Position numbers and translations under genes: made by a program. Under the pieces are notes generated by a model. The model saw nothing but the letters and a program-made list of their open reading frames with translations, was not told where the DNA came from and ran no database searches. This document shows, in pieces, positions 1 to 11,317 of a DNA stretch of 64,000 nucleotides. The stretch covers positions 4,955,587-5,019,586 of the forward strand of contig OX465120.1 in assembly GCA_949987565.1 (NCBI GenBank), in the 5' to 3' direction. This DNA comes from Luidia sarsii. Its lineage: Eukaryota; Echinodermata; Asteroidea; Paxillosida; Luidiidae. Position 1 is the first letter of the stretch, and every line of letters starts with the position of its first letter.

Positions 1-2700
1 TTTTTCCAGGGGGGGGGGTGTATGGTGTTGAAAGCATACACCCTAAGTGGGCCCCGTTTCCCCCCATGTGCATTGAGTGCTGTATGTACCTCGCAGATTC
101 AGTGCAGTTCCCACTCAGCCGTGAAATTTTATGCACCTCACTTAAAGAAAAACTCCCACCTTCCAAATCCCGGAAGGTAGATTTTTAGAGGATGTCAAAT
201 TGTTGCCGATTCCAAGATTCATTCTTAAGCTCTGAAATACCTGGGCCCCACAGTCCTGCTCTCCTCAGATGAAACCGATTATGTATGTGGGATCCTTGCA
301 TAATGACATATGCTACCTCTGCTGCTCATGTCTTCCAACAAAGACAGCTGGTGCAGTGTAGAGTGAACAGATTGCTTGCAAGGAAACAAACATTCTTGTT
401 CCGTCAGGAGAGCAACATGTAGGAGGTTTCACAGGGTGTCTGTTAGGCTGAAATTTGAGACGCAGCGTCGGCCTCTCGATTGTCGGGCGGGCGACTCCCT
501 CTCGCCTCTTGAGGAGTTGCGCTCGCATCGCCCATTTATTCATGTCCCGGCCCGCTGCTTGCTCGCTTGCTTGTGGCCCAATCAGAGACGGCTAGCCGGC
601 CGACAAGCCAGCGAGGCATCCGTTTGAGATATTCAACGCCAGGCCGCTGCCGATCTCTCTGATAAGCATCTGTAAGACACCGCTGTCATTTCTCTGTCTG
701 TGTCCCGCCAAACATGCCGCACCAATGGGCCAGAACACTTTCCATGAAGGTCGAAGTGATGTTCACTTTTACCCTTCACCAGGAGACCTTTAGATGGATC
801 CCTGACTCTCCCACGCTTATTGAAAGGCCGACTTATGAACAGCTGTCATTTATGATTTAAAAAAGAAAAACATTTTATTTCCTCCATTGAAGAAAAAAAA
901 ATAAAAAAAAAAAATAAGTGAATTAAAGAATAATCAACTCTATTTTGAGGTTATTTTTCAGATTCACAGTGAAACATTCCCATCAACCCCTCTGACTATT
1001 AACACTCTGTAATCAAATCATTTGTACCAACTTAATTATTATACAAACATTTGCATAATTTATGCAAATGAAGAAGTACCAAATTTCACATTGAGCACAG
1101 GACATTAAGAATCCACCACATTCTAGGGTGATCTTTTTTTAAGAATGTCCCAAAATTTGTCAATTTTTATCCCCAAATACCCAATCCTGAGTAAAGTATT
1201 ACTCCAGTCTCCATGACAAGTACAGGATTTTATAAACTTTGTGAAATGTACATAAGTTTCAATTCTGTACTCCTGATGTGTAAGACCCTTTAAAGTAAAA
1301 TTATATCCATAGTACAATTCTTTTTGTCCTGACCATGAAAAAATGTATAATTGTAAGAAAATCAAGCAAAAAATTATGAATGGTGTTCTAGAAATATGGA
1401 GGTCATGTAATCAATACTACTGAATGAAGCAGGGGATTTATGAATTGAACAATATATTAGGAAATACAAAATCTGTTCAATATCCCATCGAGTTTTCTCT
1501 CGAGATATTTGTGTGGTTTTTGAGGTGTGAACAGTTTTTTTGTTGTAAAAGACCACATGTTGACACAGAAAAACATTGAAGGGAATCAATGAATAGTGAG
1601 ACTGTGGGAAGGCCGAGAGCTGTGAGCCTTGAATGGAGACTAGCTACTTCCTGTCTCCTCCAGCGATATCGGCAGAATCCATGCATAATTTTGATGCTGT
1701 AAACGCATTGCAAACACATTGTGCAATGACGTAGTTTGTCCTTCATATTCACGCACACCGATCTAAAACGGTTGCTAAAATTTTGCATCCTAGAAATCAA
1801 AATTGCAGAAACTGAAAGGTGGCTTTGGTCATGTGTTGTATAATGCTGCCTGCAGTAGATGCCGAGTTTAAAGGGACATGCCAGCCGCCGATTTCTGTTT
1901 AAAGAGCACCCTCAAGTGTATCTTAGCAGCTGAGTGAAGTCACAGTTTCAGAGTTATGATACTCAGTCGTTGAAGATCATTTTGAGTTGTGGAAAATTTT
2001 TCATTGAAGACAGAATCTGAATGAATCTGAGGTGCCCCTTTAAACGAAGCAGACACAGAAACAATCTAGCTCTCTGCTCTCGAGGGTTTCGAGTTTCCTC
2101 GTTGCCACGGTAATGACTTCCCTCATCGCCTGTGCCCAAAAGCAAATACTTTAGACCATGAAACTAACATACAATGTACTGCCTGCTGTATAACTACGCA
2201 AACAAAGCATCCTTTGTAATTCATGTTGCAAAATATTATGGTTGTATAAGATTAAACCTTATTATTATCCCCTCGTCAAGCACACACTACTGTATTGGTA
2301 TATCGGGGGGTTCGAAAAATTGTCGGAAATTTTTGTTAGGATAATCTAGATGACAATGATGTACTTGGTTATTACTGTCTGCCAGGACCCACTTCCTACC
2401 ATCCTGTCTCTATGGCACCCACTTGAGGTCACACCGGGTCATTTCGGGTCAGAGGTCGAGAAATGGCCAAGCAGCGTGCTCAAGAGAATGAGCTCTATAT
2501 GACTCCCAAGCCCAAGTTGTGACATTTTTTTTTTTTTTTTCCGGGAGTGCAATCTGCCGGTGTTGGCTTTGGTCAGTAATTAATATCGATTGTTGTAGGG
2601 ATTTGTCTTGCTATCACATCCAAATCAGTTCGCTGAGTTTTCACCCGTCAATGTTCATCACCTGCGAGAATTTGTTTCCCCGCTTTTTTTTTTTGTCTTC
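1..2700. other. Non-coding region, no gene recognised
   Basis: I see no convincing exon on either strand; the short open frames have no recognisable domain. The part at 400-720 is richer in GC and carries a CCAAT-like ATTGG/CCAAT context near 578-590 (cccaatcagagacgg), so it may be regulatory. A/T-rich runs occur at 860-920 and a T-run at 2524-2540. An X-box-like site lies at 2101-2114 and an octamer palindrome at 1048-1070, described separately. Confidence 0.5.
1048..1070. promoter_or_regulatory. Palindromic double octamer (POU-type) site
   Basis: A perfect inverted repeat with 11-bp arms and a one-base centre. Each arm contains the octamer ATTTGCAT / ATGCAAAT, the established recognition sequence of POU-domain proteins. 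The arrangement could bind a POU dimer. There is no nearby gene to assign it to, so function is inference. Confidence 0.4.
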
Positions 2701-3760
2701 ATTTCGGACCGATTTGACTCCTCGTTGGAACACTCGTCTCATCGGAAACGTCGGGTGTCCTAAGGCTGTTCCCCCCCATGTCTACATTACATCTACGCGC
2801 CTGCAGTGCCGGTGGGTCTGGGTACCAGACAGCTGTCCCACACGGAATGGTTAGTGGAGCAGTCGCGTCTCAAAGGATTGCGGACTCTGTAGCCTTTCCC
2901 CCAGCCCCGGCCACGTCCCAGACCGAATCCAACCGCTCTTTCGCGCTCGCTCATGGAATGAAATATGATTTCAACGTTGACCGCTTCGCCATCTTCATCC
3001 TCCTCATCCTCGTCCTCGTCATCATCATCATCATCATCATCTTCTGTAATTGCATCTCAAGCTGCCCCGCATCCTTTCCAGGGTCTTGTATCCTGGCATC
3101 CGTGCCAAGAAGGCCGGAGAGACGGAGGGCAGGGAGGCACGGAGGAGGGCCTGATTAAACAAGGGGGCATCTTCGGAAATCGCGGTTGCCCTGGTAACGC
3201 AATTGTAGCGCCAACGGAGGCGGGGCAAGAGTGCGTTGGACGTCACATGGTTCAGTCCGGATGGATTCATCGCACTCTGATTGCGTCAACGGTCTTATTC
3301 ATGCGACGGATTCAACTCCAAGACCACCCCCGCCCCCCTGAGGCCTATTCAACAACACTGGACAACCCAGGCGCCTGCCATCATTAGCATATCATGAATA
3401 ATTCATCAGGTACCTCCCCCCCTCCAGCATTCCACATAGGACCCTCTTTGCTACGGGAAACACCATGCACTTCAGCTCTTCACACTAAAAAAAAAATGAA
3501 AGAAAGAAAGAAAGAGAAAAAGAAACTCCCTCTTTTTTTCTCTCTTTTTTTTGAGACAAGTGCCAAAAGCTCTCCTGGAAATGACAGCTAGGGAATGTCC
3601 TCGGGAGTCTGTCGGGGCTCTGTCGCCATGGAGACGTCATCGCCACGTCAACGGCAAAGAAAACCAAGGGGGAGGGAGAGGGTGAATCTGCCATGGTGAA
3701 AAAATGAAGGAGCTGAGAGGAGGAGGAAGAAAGGGCTGACGGCAATGAAGGTAAGAATGA
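2700..3760 (+). promoter_or_regulatory. CpG-rich block with X-box and CRE-like motifs; possible promoter/5' exon
   Basis: This kilobase is clearly richer in GC and CpG than its surroundings. It holds a perfect RFX X-box half-site pair GTTGCC-CT-GGTAAC at 3185-3198, a related GTCGCC-AT-GGAGAC at 3622-3635 that runs into a CRE-like GACGTCA, and ends with ATGAAG followed by a consensus splice donor (gtaaga) at about 3751. It could be a promoter with a short first exon, but no downstream coding exon could be linked to it. No open frame resembles a known protein. A (TCA)n/(TCC)n microsatellite sits at 2989-3045. Confidence 0.3.
2989..3045. repeat. (TCATCC)/(TCA)n microsatellite
   Basis: Trinucleotide-rich run of TCC, TCG and TCA units. 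It gives serine-rich or isoleucine-rich artefact frames depending on the reading frame. Confidence 0.85.
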
Positions 3761-5660
3761 CTTTTCTTTGCATTTTTGTCAGATTGTTGACATTGGAAAT
3801 TGAATGATCAGAGTGTTGGTGCTAGTGAATGGGAGGATGGTTTGGCATTGTCAGATTTGACAAGGTTGGAGCTTTGCAGACAAAAGTTGGATCTTTATGC
3901 AACGATTTCCCCATTCATTATTTTTTTTTTGTCATTTTTTGTCATTTTTTTCAAGTTCACTGAGCACATGTACACATGTACACGTAATTATGTATTACTG
4001 GATACAGTTGTTAATAGCTGTCTGAATACATACACGTACATGTTCTATACAGACAGCTCATACTGGATTCGAACCTGTGACTCCTGGTTGCTCGTGCAGA
4101 CGTCTTACTGACTGCCAAAATGGCTGGTCAAGATGGTTGGATGGCTGGGATATGTTTAGTGAAGGCTGGAATGTCATTCAAAGAGGCATTGTTTTTTTTG
4201 ATGGGTCGCTACATGTAGCACAGTATGCTCAGTCGTCTAGCTCTGATCCCTGGCTTAAAAATATGTACAGACATCTTTGGCAGGAATCCAGCCACATTCT
4301 GATGTAGACATCTGTCAGCTACTTGATCACTGAGGTGTTCAGGGTCATGTGGTGGATAATGTCGTGGTCAATTAAGGACAAAAATCATACTGTGTATGTG
4401 TATTACAACTGTACAATCAAATCCCTTTAAGCTTGGTAAATTTATTCCGTGAGCGTTTCATTTTAACCATTCATCATAATTGTTTGACCTGGAGGTTTCT
4501 ACGCCCTGCATGTCTGTAAAGTGTGACCTAGCCACGCCAGACGTGCGAGGGTCTCAAGAACTTTAAATGATCACACAGGTCATTAAGCTCATTTATTAGA
4601 GGTCGTTAAGAGGCAGGGCTGTCCCCCGAAGTGATGCAAGGGTATTTTGCAAGAGCCCGGTTCTTATCTGTCGTGAATGCAGCCATGTTTACAATTGGCG
4701 GGTTTTAATTATCATAAATGGAGGTTTATGAAACGACGATCGGCATTTGTGAGTGCTGTTGATTTTGTGGGAACCAACTGCTATTATTTAAACCCCCAAC
4801 ACTACTTGAACCTTCAAAATACCTTGGGAGTTTTTGATTTCTGAAGTACATGTACTGTAAGCCAATTCGCAGGGATGAAATTCATTGTCAGTTAGCTGTA
4901 TTGCCTTATTTCTTAAATTGAAGTCTAAATTCTCTCTTTTCTCTTTTCCCTGATTGTGTGAGTTTCACACCAAGAAACCCACATAATTCTGTAATGATAA
5001 ATGCTTTGAATATTCAGAAAATGACAATAATCACAGCCTACTGTCTTCAGATTGTCAATGGAAATCATTCCTGACAAGCCTCCACAATTTGTGTTTTTCA
5101 TATTATTCTTTTTCATTTTTCCCCGTTTTTAAAAACCTTCTTCAATCTGCATTTACTCCTACCTATTCACATTGGTTTAGGGCTTAAATGCCAGAGAACC
5201 TTGGATCAAAAGAACTTCTTATCTCTACAAAAGCTTCCTTTATAACTATGATAGCGATGAGAGAGCCTAACTGTCAATTGGGAAAACAAATCCCAGAGTC
5301 TGAGGTAAATGCTGTGTTATGTTAGGCTGGCAATTGCCAAGTGTACATATAGTTTCAGATTCCTACTATGGTCAGGTCTACCAGTCTCCCGAGGTAGCCA
5401 TATGGTTCTACTGACATTGCAATGGCTTACTGGTTGATAACCCTCCCCTCCCTTACCCCATGGTCTTCAGTGTTTGTCCTCAGAGCAAGTCCATTATACT
5501 CCTTGGTTGACTTTACCGGCCCATTCCAAGCCTTTGAAAAGCATCCTTCTGTCCTGCCCTGCCTGATCTAATAATACAAGAAACTGGACGGCATGTCAAA
5601 AAAAAAAAGACCAGTAAAGAGCGAAGAAAACGAGAAAAAAATTACACGTGTTTTGTCAAC
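3760..5660. other. Non-coding region with SINE fragment
   Basis: No exon seen. A minus-strand fragment of the tRNA-derived SINE family alpha is recognisable at 4068-4116 (B-box ggattcgaacc, then the A-box side tgcagacgtctta). The rest is AT-rich single-copy-looking DNA with T-runs and ACATGT microsatellite bits. Confidence 0.5.
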
Positions 5661-6013
5661 GACCTTAGAATTCATAAAATTTAGTGGGCCTGGCGTTTCG
5701 ATCCTAGCAGGACCTTTCTCAAAGGCAGAGTGAGAAAGAGTGAAAGAGAGTGCGTTTGAGAAAGGTCCTGCTAGGATCGAAACGTCAGGCCCACCAAATT
5801 TTAAGATTTACATTTTGGTAATTCATAAAATTTAGTGGGCCTGGCGTTTCGATCCTAGCAGGACCTTTCTCAAAGGCAGAGTGAGAAAGAGTGAAAGAGA
5901 GTGCCTTTGAGAAAGGTCCTGCTAGGATCGAAACGTCAGGCCCACTAAATTTTAGATTTGGTAATTTTAGTTAGTAAGCAGTTTGCAACATTTTTGTATG
6001 ACCTTAGAATTCA
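5661..6013 (-). mobile_element. Family A foldback element, double hairpin copy, flanked by 14-bp direct repeats
   Basis: Two tandem hairpins (about 5676-5801 and 5826-5953) have arms built on the family core gtttcgatcctagcaggacc and its complement, followed by the constant end that reads toward gcagtttgcaacatttttgt. The unit is flanked by the identical 14-mer gaccttagaattca at 5661-5674 and 6000-6013, which I interpret as a target-site duplication. In each hairpin one arm carries CGAAACGTC next to a stem-loop, as in the 3' half of a hammerhead ribozyme core. No coding capacity. Copies elsewhere are listed separately. Confidence 0.8.
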
Positions 6014-6780
6014 CAAAAAATACTTGGGGCAATCATTCTTTCTTAGGATAGGAAAATTGCATGCTTTTTTTCAAGTAAAAAAATGTCTCATCGGTAACTC
6101 ATATAGAGAAGTATTTCTGAGCATACCTAAAAAAATTATGAAAATGTGGCTATTCCAAATTTGATCATTTGGCAAGGTTTAACCTCTCAAAACCCTAAGC
6201 CTAACCTTGGAAATTCTCCCAATTCTCGTGGAAATTATTCTGTACGTTGCTGTTTGCTTTTGAGAACCTTCCTTCTAGAATGGAAGCGCCATGCCCTCTC
6301 TTTTTGCATGAGCCCTGGTCATCCTGATCAGTAAGCAATTCTTTTTAAATACTTGGAGTCAGTCTGGTTTTTTTTATATATTTTCTGCAGTTGTGAGGAA
6401 GCAGCATATCTGGGAGAGATTGGGCGGGTTTGGGAGTTGTTGTTTTTTCCGAAGCCTCAATCCGTAATTTTCAGCATTTTGATCTGCCCCGGCCATACTG
6501 CCCTCAGTCTTATCTGCTCCAAATGAGTTGGTGAGAAAAGAGTTGATGAAAAAAAGGGGGGAAGGGATGGAATGGAAAGGGGATGGATTACAAATCACTA
6601 CCGGGCTCGTTTGTGTTGGAGTCCAGCACGACCAGTCGCTAGCAATGATAAGCAATGCGCTGGTTAAGATTGGAGATGGTCCCTTTACTACCTAAGGCAT
6701 TTCCAGTTTTTCCCACAACCCTTCCCTTCTCCTGTCTTCTCCTTCCCTCCTTGACAACACGTACGTGTTGATGCTCACCG
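6014..6780. other. Non-coding region
   Basis: No gene recognised. The 6370-6700 part is moderately GC-rich and runs into the pyrimidine tract. Confidence 0.45.
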
Positions 6781-6784
6781 GAGC

Positions 6785-7470
6785 GAAAGCACAGGCAAGT
6801 CTCCTCATCTTCCTTATCCTTCTCACTCCTCATCCTCCCTCCTCCTGCCCCAGCCTCCTCCCTCTGTCTACCTCCTCCCCTACTCTTCATCTTCCTCCTC
6901 TTCCTCCTCTTCCTCCTCTTCCTCCTCTTCCTCCTCTTCCTCCACTTCCTCCTCCCCCTCTTCTCCCCCCCCCCTTTCCCCTCTCCTCCTCCTCCTCTTC
7001 CTCTTCCTCCTCCTCTTCCTCCTCCCCTCCCCCACCCCTCCTCCCCTCCCCTCCCCTCCCTTTTCCTCTGTCTCTGCCTCTTCCTCTTCCTCCTCCCCCT
7101 CTTCTCCCCTCCTCTTCCCCTATCCTCCTCCCCCTCTTCCTCTTCCTCTTCCTCTTCATCTTCCTCCTCTTCCTCCTCTTCCTCCTCTTCCTTCTCTTCC
7201 TCCTCTTCCTCCCCTTTCTCCCCCTCCCCTCCCCTCTTCATCTGTCTCTGCCTCTTCCTCTTCATCTTCTTTCTCCTCATCTTACTTCTCCTCCCCTTCC
7301 TTCTCCCACCTCCCCTCTCCTCATCTTCCTCCTCCTCTTCCTCCTCCTCCTCCTCCTCTTCCTCCTCCTCCTCCTCCTCCTCCTCCTCCTCCTCCACCTC
7401 TTCCTCCTCTTCCTCCTATTCCCTCCTATACCTCCTCCATCATCATCATCTCCCCCTCCTGCTCCTACTA
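6785..7470. repeat. Polypyrimidine tract, CTC/CTT-rich
   Basis: About 680 bp almost wholly C and T on the plus strand, built from irregular CTCCTCTTC and CTCCTC units. It is open in most frames on both strands, giving spurious poly-Glu, poly-Arg/Lys, Leu/Pro and Ser/Pro frames. Mirror-symmetric stretches could adopt triplex (H-DNA) structure. Confidence 0.95.
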
Positions 7471-7861
7471 TTCTTCTTTGTGGGGAGTGAGACCAAGAAT
7501 GCACCAAGGCTCGCATCCAGCAAGCTTGCCAAGCATTTCAGGAATCTGGTCTGCCAGCCGCCGAATCCAGACATTTTCTTCTCCACGTCCTGTTCACCTC
7601 TTTCCTCCCAACTCATCTCCCTAGCAAACTCTAAGCTTCTATAAACCACACACAAATAAACATCAATCCCGACGATGTCATTCCCTAGAGAAAACCAGGT
7701 TTAACATCCAAATTCCTCACGTGGTATTTCATGACTTCCTGCCTTACCTCACTTCTCTTTATCCAAGCATTCAGCATATTGATGGTTGATATTCCTCCAA
7801 TCTCCGAAATAATAATTTTTTGAAAAAATGGGCCCACACATGAAGCTGTAACATAAAGTAA

Positions 7862-8054
7862 ACTATTACTTTTATGATATACAAAAATGTTGCAAACTGC
7901 TTACTGACTAAAATTACCAAAATGCAAATCTTAAAATTTGGTGGGCCTGATGTTTCGATCCTAGCAGAACCTTTCTAAAAGGCAGAGTGGCTTTGAGAAA
8001 GATCCTGCTAGGATCGATACGTCAGGCCCACTAAATTTTAGGACTATTACTTTT
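7862..8054 (+). mobile_element. Family A foldback element with 12-bp direct repeats
   Basis: Starts with the family's constant end (atgatatacaaaaatgttgc, 7874 on), runs through aaattaccaaaatgcaaatc, then one hairpin whose arms carry gtttcgatcctagcag and its complement, ending in actaaattttagg. The identical 12-mer actattactttt at 7862-7873 and 8043-8054 abuts both ends. Orientation is opposite to the 5.7 kb copy. Confidence 0.75.
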
Positions 8055-8496
8055 TTTATTTAAGCATATGAAAAAAAATGTCCTTTTTATCTACCAAGAT
8101 GGAAGCATGTCTATTTAAGTGCACGTGTAAATGCCTTATGCTTGCGTGTAATCCTCATGTGAATATGGACCGGCATGAATTATGCTGCTGAATTCCATAC
8201 TCTAATCCACACCTGTCATTCTTATGACGGCAAGGAATCTCATCCCAAAGCCACACCCCCCTCCCCTTCAACAGCTTCCCATCTTCCCCCAAAGCCCACG
8301 AAACCACTAAGACGGCAACTTGTCTTGCCACGCTAAAACGTCCGGTGGGCTTGTCGTCATCGCAGCGCCGTGTCGCCATAATCCGCCCAAGTCCCACAGA
8401 ACATGCCTCTCCTCAAAGCCCTGGATATTCATCAGTCAGGTTCATTTACTACCAGCCATCTCTCTAAACCGCATCAGATGTCAAACACATCCAGTT
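8055..8496. other. Non-coding region
   Basis: No exon recognised. Open frames here have no recognisable domain. Around 8280-8480 the sequence is moderately CpG-rich and may be regulatory. Confidence 0.4.
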
Positions 8497-9108
8497 AGAG
8501 AGAGAGAAAGAAGGAGAGATAGAGGGGGGGGAGGGAGATCGAGAGAGGGAGAGAGAGGGGGGATAGAGAGGGGAGAGAGAGGGGAGAAGGAGAGGAGAAG
8601 GAGAGGGAGATAGAGAGAGGAGAGAGAGGGGGAGGGAGAGGGAGATAGAGAGAGGGGGAGAGAGGGGAGAGGGAGATAGAGATAGGGGAGAGAGGGGAGA
8701 GGGAGATAGAGAGAGGGGGAGAGGGAGATAGAGATAGGGGAGAGAGATAGACAGAGAGAGAGGGGGATAGAGAGAGGGGAGAGAGAGGAGAGGGAGATAG
8801 AGAGAGGGGGAGAGAGGGGAGAGGGAGATAGAGATAGGGGAGAGAGATAGACAGAGAGAGAGGGGGATAGAGAGAGGGGAGAGAGAGGGGAGAAGGAGAG
8901 GGTGATAGAGAGAGAAGGAGAGATAGACAGAGAGAGAGAAGGAAAGTGAGGGAGAGAGAGAGAGTGGGGAGAGATCTAGAGAGAGGGGAGATGGAGAGAG
9001 AAGATAGGTGGGGGAGGGAGAGACAGACAGACAGAGAGGGGAGAGAGGGGAAGAGAGAGAGGGGGAAGAGAGAGGGAGTGAGGAGGTAGAGAGAGGGGAG
9101 AGAGAGAA
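8497..9108. repeat. Polypurine tract (GA-rich, GAGAGAGGGGGA units)
   Basis: About 610 bp almost entirely A and G on the plus strand, with longer internal duplications of units containing gagatagagatagggg. It gives a spurious long minus-strand frame of Ser, Leu and Pro. Confidence 0.95.
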
Positions 9109-9393
9109 ATCAAGTTTCACCTATCTGCCACATGTCCTTACTCCTGGTGCCAGTTTCATGATCTGAATACAATCAGATCCTTCTGTCATGTTGAATACAA
9201 GTCTGAAGCAATTGCCACATGTCCTGTGACAATACAGTTGGCAATTCTGCTTTTATACATCCAAGGAAGACTTTTTCATGCAAAGCAGATTATTTCTGCA
9301 TAAGTACAGGAGCTCTGTGAAGTCCCTGGCTTGAACTTTATAAGCTTCAGAACAACTGGACAACATTTACCCATCTTTAGTTACACATGTACC

Positions 9394-9494
9394 TTGGAGA
9401 AAGGTTCTTCTAGACGTTCAAAATTTTTGATATTTGAAATTTGGTTATTTACATGTAGTAGCCAGTAAGCAGTTTGCAACATATTTGTATGTAT
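9394..9494 (-). mobile_element. Family A fragment
   Basis: Degenerate hairpin remnant (ggagaaaggttcttctagacgtt) followed by the constant end agtaagcagtttgcaaca. The second arm is missing. Confidence 0.6.
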
Positions 9495-9529
9495 GTACGC
9501 ATTACCCCAATATTAAATTGAGTCAAAAC

Positions 9530-9662
9530 AATAGGGGAAAACTAAATGGGAACCTTTGAACAATTTTAGAAAATGACAAAGAATACTTTGACTGTCTTAA
9601 AACCCAATACCTCTGGTTTTGCGCAACAGCACTCTTACCATCCAAGCTACCGGTATCCTGAA
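9530..9662 (-). mobile_element. tRNA-derived SINE, family beta, degenerate
   Basis: On the minus strand it reads from an A-box side (agcttggatggtaagagtgc) through a decayed B-box region to a tail containing aaaattgttcaaagg. It matches the better copies at 33.5 and 49.4 kb in order of parts. Confidence 0.5.
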
Positions 9663-10489
9663 TCCTACATGTACATCAACTTTCAAAATCCAAAGACCAC
9701 GATGGTTTAATTCCAAAGGCTTAGGGAGATTTGATCTTCTCATTTTTTCAGTAATTTTTTTTAAAAGGGCAATTTAAAAAAGAAAGAAATACACCAAAAA
9801 AACTACAAGTGGGGATATGTATCCAAACCAAAAGAACCAAGCCCTTTATCTGCCCTAAATCTCAGCAATTTGACAATGTAGAGGGTTGACCAGCTTTCTG
9901 CCCCCACAAATAATTGGGTTATACCTCCTGTACCAGACTTTGAAAATTCAGTTTAAAAAAAAAATCCTAATTTGTTTATACAATGTAGCTCACAGGGACT
10001 TCTTCAATTTCTACCCAATTTTGCTACAAATTACTTACAAAAAACATCCTCTTAAAGTCCACTGCCTCGTTGTCTTTTCCCAAAATAAAACCCACCCCCT
10101 CTGTCCCATATATCTGGCGGTAAGCCAAATCTGAAATCAGATTTATCATTACCTATTTAATTTTTTGTCGTGGAGTTATTTTGCCGGAGGGGCATGATCT
10201 AAAGGATGTTTTCCTCCGCGGTGCATTCCTCTGTTTTACCCGCTGTGGTATGTGGTACCAGGGGTGGAGGGAAGGGGGGGCCAGTATGAATATATATAAA
10301 CCCCCCTCTCCAGTCACGGCCGTCTTGAATAAGCTGGAAATAGGCCAATCAACCCATTAACCTTTAAGAAAAAATCAACTCTGATTTTGCCCCGTCCATC
10401 GGTGAGTTTGGCAGGGACTTGCACGATCAAAACATGTTATTAACAATTTGAAATTCTTACAAATCCGTCCACTAATATTGCCAGGATTT
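9663..10489. other. Non-coding AT-rich region
   Basis: No exon recognised. The 10180-10330 part is more GC-rich. Confidence 0.4.
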
Positions 10490-10640
10490 TAGTACAGGGT
10501 AAATTTCATCGCAGCTTACGATCAATCGCAAGACGATGAGTGATGCACAGAAACAATATGTCCTATTATATCTTACAATGGGTTATCAATTGTTGAGTTA
10601 TGATGTGTCACAAGGCTTTGTGAAATCCGCCCCTGGCACT
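10490..10640. mobile_element. Family M short inverted-repeat element, copy 1
   Basis: Ends are imperfectly inverted: agtacagggtaaatttcat at the left, and a right end reading tgaaatccgcccctggcact. The interior contains tcgcaagacgatgagtgatg and gcacagaaacaatatg. A second copy at about 15.13-15.27 kb shares the same ordered blocks. No coding capacity. Confidence 0.5.
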
Positions 10641-11317
10641 ATAACTTGGGGATTTGATGTCCCTAGCCACCCCCAAATTCATTTCCTAGTATTGCAGGAT
10701 TTTGGGACACGATCGTAGGCCCAGGCACCATAACTTTACATAAGGGCTTGATGTCTCTAACCATTCTCAAATCCATCCCCTAGTATTGCAGGATTTTGGA
10801 AGGACACAGGACGGTAGGGCCTAAGCACCATAACTTTACATGGGGGCTTGATGTCCCCAACCATTCTCAAATCCATCCCATAGTATTGCAGGATTTTGGA
10901 AGGACACAGGACTGTAGGGCCCAGGCACCATAACTTTACATGGGGGATTGATGTCCCCAACCATTCTCAAATCCATCCCATAGTATTGCAGGATTTTGGA
11001 AGGACACAGGACTGTAGGGCACAGGGACCATAACTTTACATGGGGGCTTGATGTCTCTAACCATCCCCATATCCATCCCCTAGTATTGCAGGATTTTGGA
11101 AGGACACAGGACTGTAGGGCCCAGGCACCATAACTTTACATGGGGGCTTGATGTCCCCAACCATTCTCAAATCCATCCCATAGTATTGCAGGATTTTGGA
11201 AGGACACAGGACTGTAGGGCCCAAGCACCATAACTTTACATGGGGCTTGATGTCCACAACCATTCTCAAATCCATCCCATAGTATTGCAGGATTTTAGAA
11301 CACAGGACGGTAGGACT
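10636..11317. repeat. 100-bp satellite array, about 6.5 units
   Basis: The phrase agtattgcaggattttgga recurs at almost exactly 100-bp steps (ends near 10800, 10900, 11000, 11100, 11200, 11299). Units contain gacacaggactgtagggc, caccataactttacatggg and ttgatgtccccaacc. The first unit is the most diverged and overlaps the end of the Family M element, suggesting the array may have grown from its flank. Confidence 0.95.

Noticed and set aside
5661..6013. CRISPR-like array
   Set aside because: The repeated blocks are inverted, not direct with unique spacers, and the setting is eukaryotic.
6639..7490. Glu-rich and Leu/Pro-rich frames of about 250 residues
   Set aside because: Products of the polypyrimidine tract.
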